Below, one piece after another: positions 46,583 through 56,568 of a stretch of DNA of 64,000 bases. Numbering within the stretch: position 1 is the first letter of the stretch; each line of letters begins with the position of its first letter. Source of the stretch: Anaerostipes sp. (GTDB taxonomy: Bacteria > Bacillota > Clostridia > Lachnospirales > Lachnospiraceae); the NCBI GenBank assembly GCA_028697725.1, contig JAQVEG010000008.1, positions 1 through 64,000 on the forward strand, read 5' to 3'. A model generated the notes under the pieces. The model ran no database searches. It worked only from the letters and a program-made list of their open reading frames with translations, and was not told the DNA's origin. A program made the translations under genes and the position numbers.

Positions 46583-47888
46583 ATGGAAGCGAAATGGGAT
46601 TTTAGGAGCCGTCTTATTCGTGGTTTTTTGCGGAAGTATTTTATATATTTATCACAGGGAAACAAAGCCTGTGACGCTTCAATTTGCTATGTATGCAGGT
46701 AGTCAGTGGAATGTTCCCAATGACGATTACTACAAGATTATTGATGAAACAATTGCTGAGTATGAAAAGAAATATCCAAATGTAAAAGTGAAATATACCA
46801 GTGGTATCTTAAAAGATGATTATTCTGAATGGTTGTCAGAACAGGCATTAAAGGGAAAAACACCGGATGTTATGATGGTTTTGTCAGAGGATACATCGAC
46901 TTTTGCATCTATTGGACTCTTGCTTAATTTAGATCAGCTTATAAAAAGCGATGATAAGTTTGATAAATCCAAATATTATGCCAGTGCTTATGCAGATGGA
47001 GAATATGAAGGAAGTCAATATGCACTTCCCTACGAGAGTGTGCCAACGATGATGTTTATAAATAAAACATTATTAAAGAAAGAAGGAATTCAAATACCAA
47101 AAGGTGACTGGTCTTGGAATGAATTCTATGATATATGCAAAAAAGTAACAAAGGACACCGATGGTGATGGACTCATAGATCAATTTGGTGTATATGATTA
47201 TAGTTGGAAAAATTCTGTGGTAACCAACGGAGGTGAGCTGTTTTCAAAGGATGGGAGCAGTAGTAATTTGACCAATACAAATGTAAAAGAAGCCATTAAA
47301 TTTACATCTAAGATCAATGAAATTTCCGGGAATCAAAAGGCCACATCCAATGATTTTGATACAGGAAAAGTTGCATTTCGTCCTATGACATTTGCAGAAT
47401 ATAAAACATATAAACCATATCCCTGGAGATTAAAGAAGTATTCAAAATTTGACTGGGACTGTATTAAGCTTCCAGCGGGTTCCAATGGAAAGAATATTTC
47501 TGAGGTGGAAAGTCTGGTGATGGGAATTGGAAATTCAACGAAATATCAAAAAGAAGCGTGGAATTTTTTAAAGATGCTCACATACAATCAAAAGACACAG
47601 CAAAAAATTTTAAGGGATGCCCAGGGAATTTCTCCGTTAAAAGAAGTGAACCAGTCAAAAGCCACAGAGAAGATATTGCAAAAGGAAGTATCTCAGGATG
47701 GAAGTGTAAAACTCTCTTTGTTAAATGAGATTATGGAACAGGCAGTGATAGAACCTAAGTTTAAAAATTATTACACAGTGTATCAGGAAATGGATCAGGA
47801 AATTCAATATATATTAAATTCTCAGGGAGATATTGATGATGGGCTGCTTCGGTTAAAACAGGAAGTGGATCAAAGCTTAAATGAATAG
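46575..47888 (+). CDS. Extracellular solute-binding protein (family 1)
   Basis: N-terminal membrane anchor; SBP_bac_1-like (FINKTLLKKEGIQIPKGDWSWNEFYDICKKVTKDTDGDG). Confidence 0.9.
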   Translation: MNKWKRNGILGAVLFVVFCGSILYIYHRETKPVTLQFAMYAGSQWNVPNDDYYKIIDETIAEYEKKYPNVKVKYTSGILKDDYSEWLSEQALKGKTPDVMMVLSEDTSTFASIGLLLNLDQLIKSDDKFDKSKYYASAYADGEYEGSQYALPYESVPTMMFINKTLLKKEGIQIPKGDWSWNEFYDICKKVTKDTDGDGLIDQFGVYDYSWKNSVVTNGGELFSKDGSSSNLTNTNVKEAIKFTSKINEISGNQKATSNDFDTGKVAFRPMTFAEYKTYKPYPWRLKKYSKFDWDCIKLPAGSNGKNISEVESLVMGIGNSTKYQKEAWNFLKMLTYNQKTQQKILRDAQGISPLKEVNQSKATEKILQKEVSQDGSVKLSLLNEIMEQAVIEPKFKNYYTVYQEMDQEIQYILNSQGDIDDGLLRLKQEVDQSLNE

Positions 47889-47923
47889 AATATGACAAAT
47901 GTAATATTATTTAATAAAAAAAT

Positions 47924-47971
47924 GACATTTGTAGATTGAAAGTTATGACAATCTGCAGATGTCTTTTTTTA
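47924..47971 (+). terminator. Rho-independent terminator
   Basis: GACATTTGTAGATTG / CAATCTGCAGATGTC followed by TTTTTTT. Confidence 0.82.
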
Positions 47972-48028
47972 TGCAGATTGATAAGATGAGGTTGTAAATA
48001 AGAGACGAGGAAAAGAAAGGAGAAGAGG

Positions 48029-48454
48029 ATGAAATACGTTGTATTAGTCAGCCATGGAACATTTAGTATTGGACTTCAAAGTGTCTTAGAAATGTTGGCT
48101 GGAGGAAAAAGAGAAGATGTAAAAAGCATTGGTCTGGAAGATGGAATGGATGCGGATACATTTTCAGCAAAATTCAAGGAAATCATCTCACCTTTTACAC
48201 AAGAGGATGAAGTGATTCTTCTAGGAGACATTGTTGGTGGATCTCCCCTTACAAATGCAGTGAATGAACTTTCAAGTGCAGGATTTTTAGGAAAGACAGT
48301 TGTGTTTGGTGGAATGAATTTAGCAATGGCACTTACAGCGGTACTTATGAAAGACAGTATGGATACTACAGAATTAAAGATTCAATTACTTGAAGAAGGT
48401 AAAAATGCAATGAAGGAATTCGTCATAGAAGATCATGACGATGAGGATATTTAG
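48029..48454 (+). CDS. PTS mannose-family subunit IIA
   Basis: VLVSHGTFSIGLQSVLEML; VILLGDIVGGSPLTNAV. Confidence 0.92.
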   Translation: MKYVVLVSHGTFSIGLQSVLEMLAGGKREDVKSIGLEDGMDADTFSAKFKEIISPFTQEDEVILLGDIVGGSPLTNAVNELSSAGFLGKTVVFGGMNLAMALTAVLMKDSMDTTELKIQLLEEGKNAMKEFVIEDHDDEDI

Positions 48455-48465
48455 GAGGAAAACTT

Positions 48466-48963
48466 ATGTCAATTTCATTTTTAAGAGTGGATGACCGTAT
48501 GATTCATGGTCAAACAGTAACAAGATGGTCACTTGAATACCCATGTGATGGATTGATTGCAGTCAATGATAAGGCTGCAACAAACCCTGCATTAAAGGCA
48601 GCTTACAAAAGTGCAAGCAGCAAAAAAACATTTGTGTGGACATATGAAGACTGGAAGAAAAAATGTCAAAAAGTTTTAGATAGCAAAGATAGATATTTTT
48701 TGATTACAAAGGATGCCATTATGATGGAAAAAATCTTAGTTGAAGACGGATTTGTACCAAGTGACATTAAAAAAGTAATCATTGGTCCGTGTAATGATAG
48801 AGATGGGGCAACAAAACTAGGAAATAATCAATCTATTACCCAGCCAGAAGCAGATGCTTTAGAAAAAATCAATCAAGAGGGATATGAAATCGAATTTGCA
48901 TTGGTAAAAGAAGCATCCATTGGATCTTGGGAAAAATTTAGAGGACAATTTGGATACAAATAG
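48466..48963 (+). CDS. PTS mannose-family subunit IIB
   Basis: FLRVDDRMIHGQTVTRW. Confidence 0.95.
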   Translation: MSISFLRVDDRMIHGQTVTRWSLEYPCDGLIAVNDKAATNPALKAAYKSASSKKTFVWTYEDWKKKCQKVLDSKDRYFLITKDAIMMEKILVEDGFVPSDIKKVIIGPCNDRDGATKLGNNQSITQPEADALEKINQEGYEIEFALVKEASIGSWEKFRGQFGYK

Positions 48964-48973
48964 AAAAGGATAG

Positions 48974-49831
48974 GTGAATATTATGACAATTAATTGGATA
49001 CAAGCAGCATTATTAGGATTGTTTGCCTGTTTGTCAAGTATGCCAGGTCTTGGTGGTACTTCATTCGGTAACTATACCTTGGGACGACCATTAGTAGCTG
49101 GTCTCGTATGTGGAATTATTTTAGGAGATATACAATCAGGAATTTTAGTTGGAGCTGCAATGCAAGTTGTTTACATTGCATTAGTTACACCAGGAGGAAC
49201 TGTATCAGCAGATGTACGTGCGGTATCTTATATTGGTATTCCTCTTGCAATGCTTGCATTAAACTCTTATGGACTTAATCCTGCATCTGCAAAAGGGATT
49301 GGAATGGCAACATCGTTTGGTACTATGGTAGGTACCTTAGGAACTGTATTGTTTTACGGAACAGCAACTATCAACTTAGTATGGCAGCATATGGGATGGA
49401 GTGCAGTTGAAAAGGGTGACTTTAAAAAGTTATACATCGTAAATAAATTTTTACCTTGGATTTCTCATATCGTATGTAGTTTTGTTCCTGCTTTGGTTAT
49501 GTGTAAATTAGGTGTGCCAGTTGTAAATGCAATTAAGGCAAACTTACCAATGGATGGTTTAGCAATGAAAACATTATTTACAGTTGGTAGTTTATTACCT
49601 TGTGTGGGAATTGCAATTTTGTTAAAGCAAGTAGTAGAAAAAGCATTAGATTTTATTCCATTTTTCTTCGGATTTACATTGGCAGCAGGAATGGGATTAA
49701 ACCTTGTATCTGCAGCAGTTGTAGCAGCAATGTTTGCAATTTTAAATTATGAACTTAAGATGGTTGGAATTAAAGCAAAGAAAGCCGCCGCGGCAGGTGG
49801 AGATTTTGATGACGATGAGGAGGAAATATAG
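48974..49831 (+). CDS. PTS mannose-family subunit IIC
   Basis: GRPLVAGLVCGIILGDIQSGILVGAAMQVVYIALVTPGGTVSADV. Confidence 0.93.
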   Translation: MNIMTINWIQAALLGLFACLSSMPGLGGTSFGNYTLGRPLVAGLVCGIILGDIQSGILVGAAMQVVYIALVTPGGTVSADVRAVSYIGIPLAMLALNSYGLNPASAKGIGMATSFGTMVGTLGTVLFYGTATINLVWQHMGWSAVEKGDFKKLYIVNKFLPWISHIVCSFVPALVMCKLGVPVVNAIKANLPMDGLAMKTLFTVGSLLPCVGIAILLKQVVEKALDFIPFFFGFTLAAGMGLNLVSAAVVAAMFAILNYELKMVGIKAKKAAAAGGDFDDDEEEI

Positions 49832-49832
49832 T

Positions 49833-50672
49833 ATGGCTGGAGAAAAGAAGCTTTCAAAAAAAGCGTTAATGAGATCCTTTCATGAGTGGTATTATGGAAA
49901 CTTGACATGTTTCTCACAAGAACATATGCAGACTTTTGGTTACTTATGTGCAATGCTACCATTGGTGGAAGAACTATATGATAAAAAAGAAGATCAAAAA
50001 GAAGCAATGAATACATATACAGCATTCTTTAACACAGAGCCACAAGTTGGATCCGTTGTTGTAGGTATTACAGCAGGATTAGAAGAAGCAAAAGCAAATG
50101 GAAATGAAGACGTAGACGCTGAGACAATCAATGGTCTTCGTGCTGGTTTAATGGGACCTTTAGCAGGTATCGGTGATTCGTTAGTCGTAGGAACTTTAAT
50201 CCCAGTATTATTGGGAATTGGATTAGGATTATCAACTGGCGGTTCTCCAGTTGGAGCAATTTTCTATATTATTGTATGGAACTTAATCGCATACTTTGGT
50301 ATGAAATTATTATATTTTAAAGGATATGAACTAGGTGGAAAAGCAGTTGATTTATTGGTTGGAGAACAGGCAACTGCCATTCGTGAATCTATCGTAATGT
50401 TAGGAACTATGGTAATCGGAGCAGTAGCTGCAACATGGGTTAGTGTTACAACCTCATTCCAATTAAAGAATTCAGCAGGAAAGGCATTTTTGGTATTGCA
50501 GGAGAAGTTAGATGCGGTTTATCCAAATATGCTAACAGCAATTTTTGTTATCTTATGCTGGTGGTTAATGTCAAAGAAACGTATGAATCCATTAATGGTT
50601 ATGCTATTACTTGTAGTCATCGCTTTTGTCGGTGTTGCAGTTGGATTCTTTAATCCTGGATTGTCTTACTAA
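49833..50672 (+). CDS. PTS mannose-family subunit IID
   Basis: MAGEKKLSKKALMRSFHEWYYGNLTCFSQEHMQTFGY; GLMGPLAGIGDSLVVGTLIPVLLGIG. Confidence 0.94.
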   Translation: MAGEKKLSKKALMRSFHEWYYGNLTCFSQEHMQTFGYLCAMLPLVEELYDKKEDQKEAMNTYTAFFNTEPQVGSVVVGITAGLEEAKANGNEDVDAETINGLRAGLMGPLAGIGDSLVVGTLIPVLLGIGLGLSTGGSPVGAIFYIIVWNLIAYFGMKLLYFKGYELGGKAVDLLVGEQATAIRESIVMLGTMVIGAVAATWVSVTTSFQLKNSAGKAFLVLQEKLDAVYPNMLTAIFVILCWWLMSKKRMNPLMVMLLLVVIAFVGVAVGFFNPGLSY

Positions 50673-50701
50673 GCGAGATAATATATGAAAAGGAGATTAC
50701 A

Positions 50702-50980
50702 ATGAACGCACAGACAAGAGAAGAAAGAATAAAAGAAATAGAATTACAGACCCATATGTTACACAATTTACAAAAATGGATGAGAAACCTAATCATCCTA
50801 TCCTCCGTTATGTTAGTGTTAGCGTATTGGGCAATCCAGGGAATGACCGGAACGGCTTTTACGGTGCTTGGAATCGTTTGTATTATTATGATGGTTCTTG
50901 CTGCTCTTGGGTGCATCGTTGTAGGTCTTGGAGTTAAACGTGGAAAAGCGAATGTAGACAAGATTAGTCTAACAATTTAA
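50702..50980 (+). CDS. Small membrane protein of unknown function
   Basis: 92 aa with two TM segments after the PTS genes. Confidence 0.65.
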   Translation: MNAQTREERIKEIELQTHMLHNLQKWMRNLIILSSVMLVLAYWAIQGMTGTAFTVLGIVCIIMMVLAALGCIVVGLGVKRGKANVDKISLTI

Positions 50981-51262
50981 TACCATTGAAGATAGGATAA
51001 GGCGGTGTAACTATTACACCGTCTTATTTCGTAATGTGTAGAGCTTTTAAAATGGAAATAAGAGAATTCCCAAAAGGAAGACTCTGTAATAGTTTTGCAT
51101 CCAAGAGGTCTTGTTTGATAGAGAGTGCGAAGTAGATCAGGGTGCCAAATAAAATAGAGAAAGCAAGTGAAATTTAACCCATTTTTGTTTTAATAAGCGA
51201 TATTCAGATATACAAAAAGCACCACTATGCCTAAAATGACACAGTAGTGCTTATGATTTTAT

Positions 51263-53119
51263 TTATTTGTCCGTATCCCATTCCAATGTAATTCTGCCAT
51301 CTTTTGCTGGGGCAATCGTCCCCGCTTTTTTTATCGCTGCTGCCATCAAATCCTGATTTTTACCGGCATCCTCAAAGGTTTGAGCAATATCGGCAATATA
51401 GGTTTTATCAATGGCCTTTGGCCACGCTGCAACAGTATAGGTCTTACTGTCATCAATCTCTGTGCCATCTGCAAGGGCAACCGAAATCACATTTTTATCT
51501 TCTTTTGCCCATGGCGCATAGGTCACTTTCAAACCAGACACCGCATACAAAATGTTCGTCTCTTTTCCATCAATGATTGGGTGCTCTAAAAGCTTTTTCA
51601 GCTTTGCACCGGTAATCTTATAGGTCGTCAATTGTGCATCACCATCAATCCCTTTTTGTGTGAAACGCTCCGGCAGCACAATGTCACCTTTAAAAATCTG
51701 TGCGATATTTCCACAGAAAAAACTCTTATTTGGTACAAGTGCAATTTCTGCACCAGTAGCGTCACGAAGAACATCTGCATTATAATTGCTGGTATCCAAT
51801 ACTGTAAATGTTTCACTGGCCGTTCCTATCGACGCTTCTGACAATGCTTTAAAAGCATCACTATTTTTATCTTCATTGATTGCTGCGGTCAATTTTTTTA
51901 AGGAAATCCCACCAGTCATATATTCCTGAACGGTAGGAAGAATCCCATCGCTTCCAAAGTATTTTGCAAAGAAAATATTTCCATCCTTGATGCAATCAGA
52001 GACATCTTGTGACATTGCCGTGATATTTTGCTGATAGGAAGTCAACGTGCTGACGCCAGAGATCACCTGAAAAATCGCGTTCTGTCCTTCATCTGTACTG
52101 ATATAATCCATCACGTCATTGAGGATCTCGCTTTTGTCCTTGTCCTCCATCGCCGCTTTACTGAGCGAGATATTTGCCCCCGGCACGACCTGCATAACGC
52201 GCCGGTCGGACTCCGTTGTGGGAAATCCGATAAAGCCGATTTCGGACTCCGGTTTTTCGGATTCGGCCAAGGCGACGATGTCAAGGTGGCAAGGCATCAT
52301 GGCGATCGTGCCGTTGTACAGGTCATGCCGGGTAGTCGTTGCACTGGAACTGAAATCATCCTCTGTTACAATTCCCTTGTCGTAAAGCTTTTTTAATACT
52401 TCGCTGAAAGGCTTCAGAATGTCTGAATCGGAAGTCTCTCCTTTTACAAAGCTATTGTAGGCATTTCGCTTCTCGGCGGAAGCAAAGGTTTCGTTGTAGC
52501 TCAGCCCGAACAGCAACGACTCTACGGTTGAATAATACTTCATACAAGTGACCAGAGGCCTTATACCTTCGGCAGAAATTGTGTCGCACAGAGCATACAG
52601 CTCATCTAATGTAGACGGAACGCTCCAGCCGTTCTGCCTGAACAGGTCCTTGTTGTAGGCGATGCCAAAGGTTATGTTGCTGACCGGGATCTGGTACAGA
52701 TGCCCGTTCACCGTCATCGCCTGCAGGGAAGATAAATTATATCTGCCAGCATAGCTTTCACCGCCAAGGTCATATAAGAAATCATTTGCCGGAATGGTCT
52801 GATTCGTCAGGAATATATCCGGCAGAGAGCCATTGTCTGCTAAAACTTTCATGTATGGCAGCTGCTTGTCACCGGCACTGCATTCTTCAAAAACAAAATC
52901 GACTTCCGGGAACTTTTTCTCCAGGGATGACTCCAACTCTTTGTGATCGAATGTATAGAATTTCCCGAATGTGATGACTGTCTTGTCCGTGGCGATGGCT
53001 TCATAGCTTGGTATGTCATTCTCCGGTGTATAGGTGCTTTGGGTTTTCGCTGATGAACAACCAGACAACAGGACGCTGGTCATACATAGCATTGCGATTA
53101 CTTTTCTTTTGAATTTCAT
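51263..53119 (-). CDS. Extracellular solute-binding lipoprotein fused to a C-terminal 5'-nucleotidase-C-like domain
   Basis: Lipobox LLSGCSS; SBP_bac-like N-terminal two thirds; C-terminal ~170 aa GAEIALVPNKSFFCGNIAQIFKGDIVLPERF...YKITGAKLKKLLEHPI...LKVTYAP. Confidence 0.8.
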   Translation of the reverse strand: MKFKRKVIAMLCMTSVLLSGCSSAKTQSTYTPENDIPSYEAIATDKTVITFGKFYTFDHKELESSLEKKFPEVDFVFEECSAGDKQLPYMKVLADNGSLPDIFLTNQTIPANDFLYDLGGESYAGRYNLSSLQAMTVNGHLYQIPVSNITFGIAYNKDLFRQNGWSVPSTLDELYALCDTISAEGIRPLVTCMKYYSTVESLLFGLSYNETFASAEKRNAYNSFVKGETSDSDILKPFSEVLKKLYDKGIVTEDDFSSSATTTRHDLYNGTIAMMPCHLDIVALAESEKPESEIGFIGFPTTESDRRVMQVVPGANISLSKAAMEDKDKSEILNDVMDYISTDEGQNAIFQVISGVSTLTSYQQNITAMSQDVSDCIKDGNIFFAKYFGSDGILPTVQEYMTGGISLKKLTAAINEDKNSDAFKALSEASIGTASETFTVLDTSNYNADVLRDATGAEIALVPNKSFFCGNIAQIFKGDIVLPERFTQKGIDGDAQLTTYKITGAKLKKLLEHPIIDGKETNILYAVSGLKVTYAPWAKEDKNVISVALADGTEIDDSKTYTVAAWPKAIDKTYIADIAQTFEDAGKNQDLMAAAIKKAGTIAPAKDGRITLEWDTDK

Positions 53120-55341
53120 AGCTTATCCTCTCCTTTAACAATCCTCATCAAAACTTTTTTCAGTTCCATAACATCTACCGGTTTCGCCAGGTGCATCTGC
53201 ATACCGGCTTCAATTGATGCTTTCATGTCTTCTTCAAATGCATTTGCCGAAAGTGCAATCATTGGAATCGTCTGTGCGTCTGCTTTCTCCAGGTGTCGAA
53301 TTGCTTTTGCGGCCTCCAAACCGTCCATGATTGGCATCTTAATGTCCATCAGTATGAAAGAATAGTAACCCACCTCCGATGAATTGAACTTGTCAACACC
53401 AATCTGGCCATTCTCCGCAGCGTCAACGATCAATTCCATTTTTTCTAAAAGTTTTGTAATGATTTGACGGTTGATTGAATGGTCTTCCACAAGCAGTATG
53501 TGTTTCCCACTTAGGGCGGTTCTTAGAGCTTCTGGGGAAAACTCATCTTCTTTCTGAACTTTCTCTTCCTTTTTTATTCTTTGAAGCGGCAGCAAAATTT
53601 CAAAACGACTGCCAACATCCTTTTTGCTGGTGACAGTGACGGTACCGTTCATCAGTTTTACGAGGTTGTAAACGATGGAAAGCCCTAGACCACTGCCAGT
53701 ATGAGCCGAATTTGTCATAGAATTTTGCTCCTGCTCAAAAGGAGTAAAAATGTGCTGTATATATTCCTCGCTCATGCCCACACCAGTATCTGCAACAGAC
53801 AAACTGATCTGGTCTGTTTGATCATCAAGTGGAGTTCTTCCTACAGATAATAGAACAATGCCGTCTGGAGGTGTAAACTTGATTGCATTACTCACAAGGT
53901 TCATAAGGCACTGTCTAATTCGTACGGAATCGCCGATATAATCTGTACTGAATTTTTCTTTTTCTTCGTAAGTAAATTGAACCCTCGCATCTGAAGCTGC
54001 CTGACTCTCCATTTGCATCACATGATTTATTATTTCGTCTAAATCAATGCGAGTGTTATTAATGTTCATTTTCCCGGCCTCAATACGGCTCATATCCAGC
54101 ACATCGTTGATAAGCGAGATCAGATATTTATTGGATGACTGTGCTTTCACAATGCAGTCCTGCACCATCTCTTTATCATCCATGGATTCCAGCGCAAGCT
54201 CATGCAGGCCGACTACCGCATTGAGCGGAGTACGAATATCGTGGGACATTTTATTCATAAAATCGCTTTTGGCTGCTGCTTTTGCGAATTGCACCTGAAC
54301 ATCCCGTCCTTTTCGCATCAGGTTATACTGATTATAGAACAGAATGATTCCACCTGCCATACAGACTGCCATAACCGCTATCATCAGATAGGTAAGTCCG
54401 GAATAGGTTGCTTCTGCTGTGATGGAAATCGGCACAGTTACAAGCAGTTCGTACTCCTCCGTACTTGGCAGGGCAAGCACAAGCCAGCTTATGTTATCTG
54501 TAACATAGGTAGTCTGATACTCTCCGCCGGATGAAATGGCTGTTTTTAATTTCGCATATTCTTTTTCTGTTATACCGGCATTTTTTAACGAAGAGTAAAC
54601 CGTGTATCCCTGAAACAGACTTTCCGAACTAATATCATCTGGATGCATTACAATAATGCCGTCACGGTCTACGATATAACTGCTGCCCAGATGGTCATAT
54701 AGCGAGACTGTCGTTATATCAGCAAATGTCTTTGTCGGAACAAGCCGACACATTCCGATGATTGTTCGTCCAGAAATTTTCACATGATTCAGCGAATGCG
54801 TAAACGCCCAATAGTCACCTCTTCCCTGAATCGAAACAAAACTGGAAAATGTATTCTTTTCTCGAAAAACCCGCTCTGTAATCCGGCGGTCTTCGACCAA
54901 GACTGCAGTGTCTCCGCTGACGGTGAAAAAGTTCCCCTCCTGATCGAGGAGAAGCCATTCTTCTGGTTCTTCAAAATACGCCGAAAGGTTATCATTAAAT
55001 TCACGATTTTTTTTGGAAATCATATTCACAACTGCATCGACTTGCGTACCGTAGGTATCTTTCAACTGCGATATTCTCTCGGTCAGCAAATACCCTATTT
55101 GATCAACTGCTTCTATTCGTTCTTCTTGCACCGAGTTTCTCAGCCTTTGATTAACCAAAAGCAAAAATGCAATACTGCACGTAAGAACACACAACAGCAG
55201 AATATTTACAAACACTTCTTTATGGTTACCGACAAACGCTATCAATCTGTTTTTTGCAGCCCGGTCCTTTTTATCTACACTCATGCGTTTGTCCCTCCCA
55301 TTTTCTAAAAAAGATGAACATTCATCCCTGCATCCTATCAT
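53116..55341 (-). CDS. Hybrid sensor histidine kinase/response regulator with extracellular sensing domain
   Basis: FMNKMSHDIRTPLNAVVGLHELA; ATPase N/G boxes; receiver domain HILLVEDHSINRQIITKLLEKM...ILMDIKMPIMDG. Confidence 0.93.
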   Translation of the reverse strand: MIGCRDECSSFLENGRDKRMSVDKKDRAAKNRLIAFVGNHKEVFVNILLLCVLTCSIAFLLLVNQRLRNSVQEERIEAVDQIGYLLTERISQLKDTYGTQVDAVVNMISKKNREFNDNLSAYFEEPEEWLLLDQEGNFFTVSGDTAVLVEDRRITERVFREKNTFSSFVSIQGRGDYWAFTHSLNHVKISGRTIIGMCRLVPTKTFADITTVSLYDHLGSSYIVDRDGIIVMHPDDISSESLFQGYTVYSSLKNAGITEKEYAKLKTAISSGGEYQTTYVTDNISWLVLALPSTEEYELLVTVPISITAEATYSGLTYLMIAVMAVCMAGGIILFYNQYNLMRKGRDVQVQFAKAAAKSDFMNKMSHDIRTPLNAVVGLHELALESMDDKEMVQDCIVKAQSSNKYLISLINDVLDMSRIEAGKMNINNTRIDLDEIINHVMQMESQAASDARVQFTYEEKEKFSTDYIGDSVRIRQCLMNLVSNAIKFTPPDGIVLLSVGRTPLDDQTDQISLSVADTGVGMSEEYIQHIFTPFEQEQNSMTNSAHTGSGLGLSIVYNLVKLMNGTVTVTSKKDVGSRFEILLPLQRIKKEEKVQKEDEFSPEALRTALSGKHILLVEDHSINRQIITKLLEKMELIVDAAENGQIGVDKFNSSEVGYYSFILMDIKMPIMDGLEAAKAIRHLEKADAQTIPMIALSANAFEEDMKASIEAGMQMHLAKPVDVMELKKVLMRIVKGEDKL

Positions 55342-55520
55342 GGCATTTTCTCATTTATATCGTATCATTTAAATAGGATTTATTCAATATTTAACTGCAC
55401 AGCGGTGAGGAATAAATATTTGGGGGATGTTCAAGCACTAACTTTTCTGCTATAATATAATGGATTATGCAAAAATTGATGTGCGAAAGCTCATTTTTAC
55501 GGATAGAAGGAGAAAGTGTT

Positions 55521-56387
55521 ATGTGGATAGCAGATGGATGGGATGATTATGAGGTGTTAGATACCTCTGATGGAGAAAAGTTAGAACGATGGGGCGATTA
55601 TTTTTTGGTTCGTCCAGATCCACAGGTGCTTTGGAATACACCAAAGAAGTTAAAGCAGTGGAATAATCCCAATGGACATTATCATAGAAGCAGTAAAGGT
55701 GGAGGGCAATGGGACTTTAATCATTTGCCAAAGACATGGGACATAAAGTATAAAGATATGATGACATTCCATTTACAGCCATTTAGCTTTAAGCATACAG
55801 GAGTTTTTCCAGAGCAGGCAGTGAATTGGGACTGGTTTTCAAATAAGATTCAACAGGCAGGACGTCCAATTAAGGTGTTAAATCTGTTTGCCTACACAGG
55901 AGGAGCTACGTTAGCAGCTGCGGCAGCAGGGGCTAGTGTAACTCATGTAGATGCTTCCAAAGGAATGGTTAACTGGGCAAAAGAGAATGCCCAGATATCA
56001 GGACTTCGTGACAAACCGATTCGCTGGTTAGTTGATGATTGTGTCAAGTTTGTAGAACGTGAAATTAGGCGTGGGAATCAATATGATGGAATTATTATGG
56101 ATCCCCCTTCTTATGGAAGAGGACCAAAGGGTGAAATCTGGAAGATTGAAGAGAAAATTTATCCTCTAGTGCAGCTTTGTTCTAAGATTCTAACAAAGAA
56201 TCCTTTGTTCTTTTTAATTAATTCCTATACCACAGGATTACAACCTGCAGTTTTGACTTATATGATTGAAACTGAGATCCGAACAAAGTTTGGTGGGAAG
56301 GTTACGGCAGATGAAATTGGCCTTCCAGTAAGTTCCAATGGGTTGGTACTGCCATGTGGTGCATCTGGAAGATGGGAGAATGAATAG
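55521..56387 (+). CDS. Class I SAM-dependent (23S rRNA-type) methyltransferase
   Basis: VLNLFAYTGGATLAAAAAGASVTHVDASKGMVNWAKENA; DGIIMDPPSYGRGPKGE. RBS precedes ATG 55521. Confidence 0.87.
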   Translation: MWIADGWDDYEVLDTSDGEKLERWGDYFLVRPDPQVLWNTPKKLKQWNNPNGHYHRSSKGGGQWDFNHLPKTWDIKYKDMMTFHLQPFSFKHTGVFPEQAVNWDWFSNKIQQAGRPIKVLNLFAYTGGATLAAAAAGASVTHVDASKGMVNWAKENAQISGLRDKPIRWLVDDCVKFVEREIRRGNQYDGIIMDPPSYGRGPKGEIWKIEEKIYPLVQLCSKILTKNPLFFLINSYTTGLQPAVLTYMIETEIRTKFGGKVTADEIGLPVSSNGLVLPCGASGRWENE

Positions 56388-56568
56388 TTTCTTAAATTTC
56401 TGTGAAGTTTGTCGAGATGTGTAAAAAACATTTGATATTTTTAGAGAAGTGTTTATAATAGGAAGAGTATGTACTCAGAATGTGGATAGTCAGACGTTCT
56501 AGTATTCATAAAAATTGATAAAAAGCAAACAATGATATTATATAGATGATCGAAAGGAGAACAATGGC

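Noticed and set aside
51304-52974. Plus-strand ORFs opposite the SBP fusion gene
   Set aside because: Longer open frames on the wrong strand are expected in the GC-richer stretch; the minus-strand gene has lipobox and domain support.
54047-55308. Plus-strand ORFs opposite the hybrid histidine kinase
   Set aside because: The minus strand encodes clear H-box, ATPase and receiver motifs.
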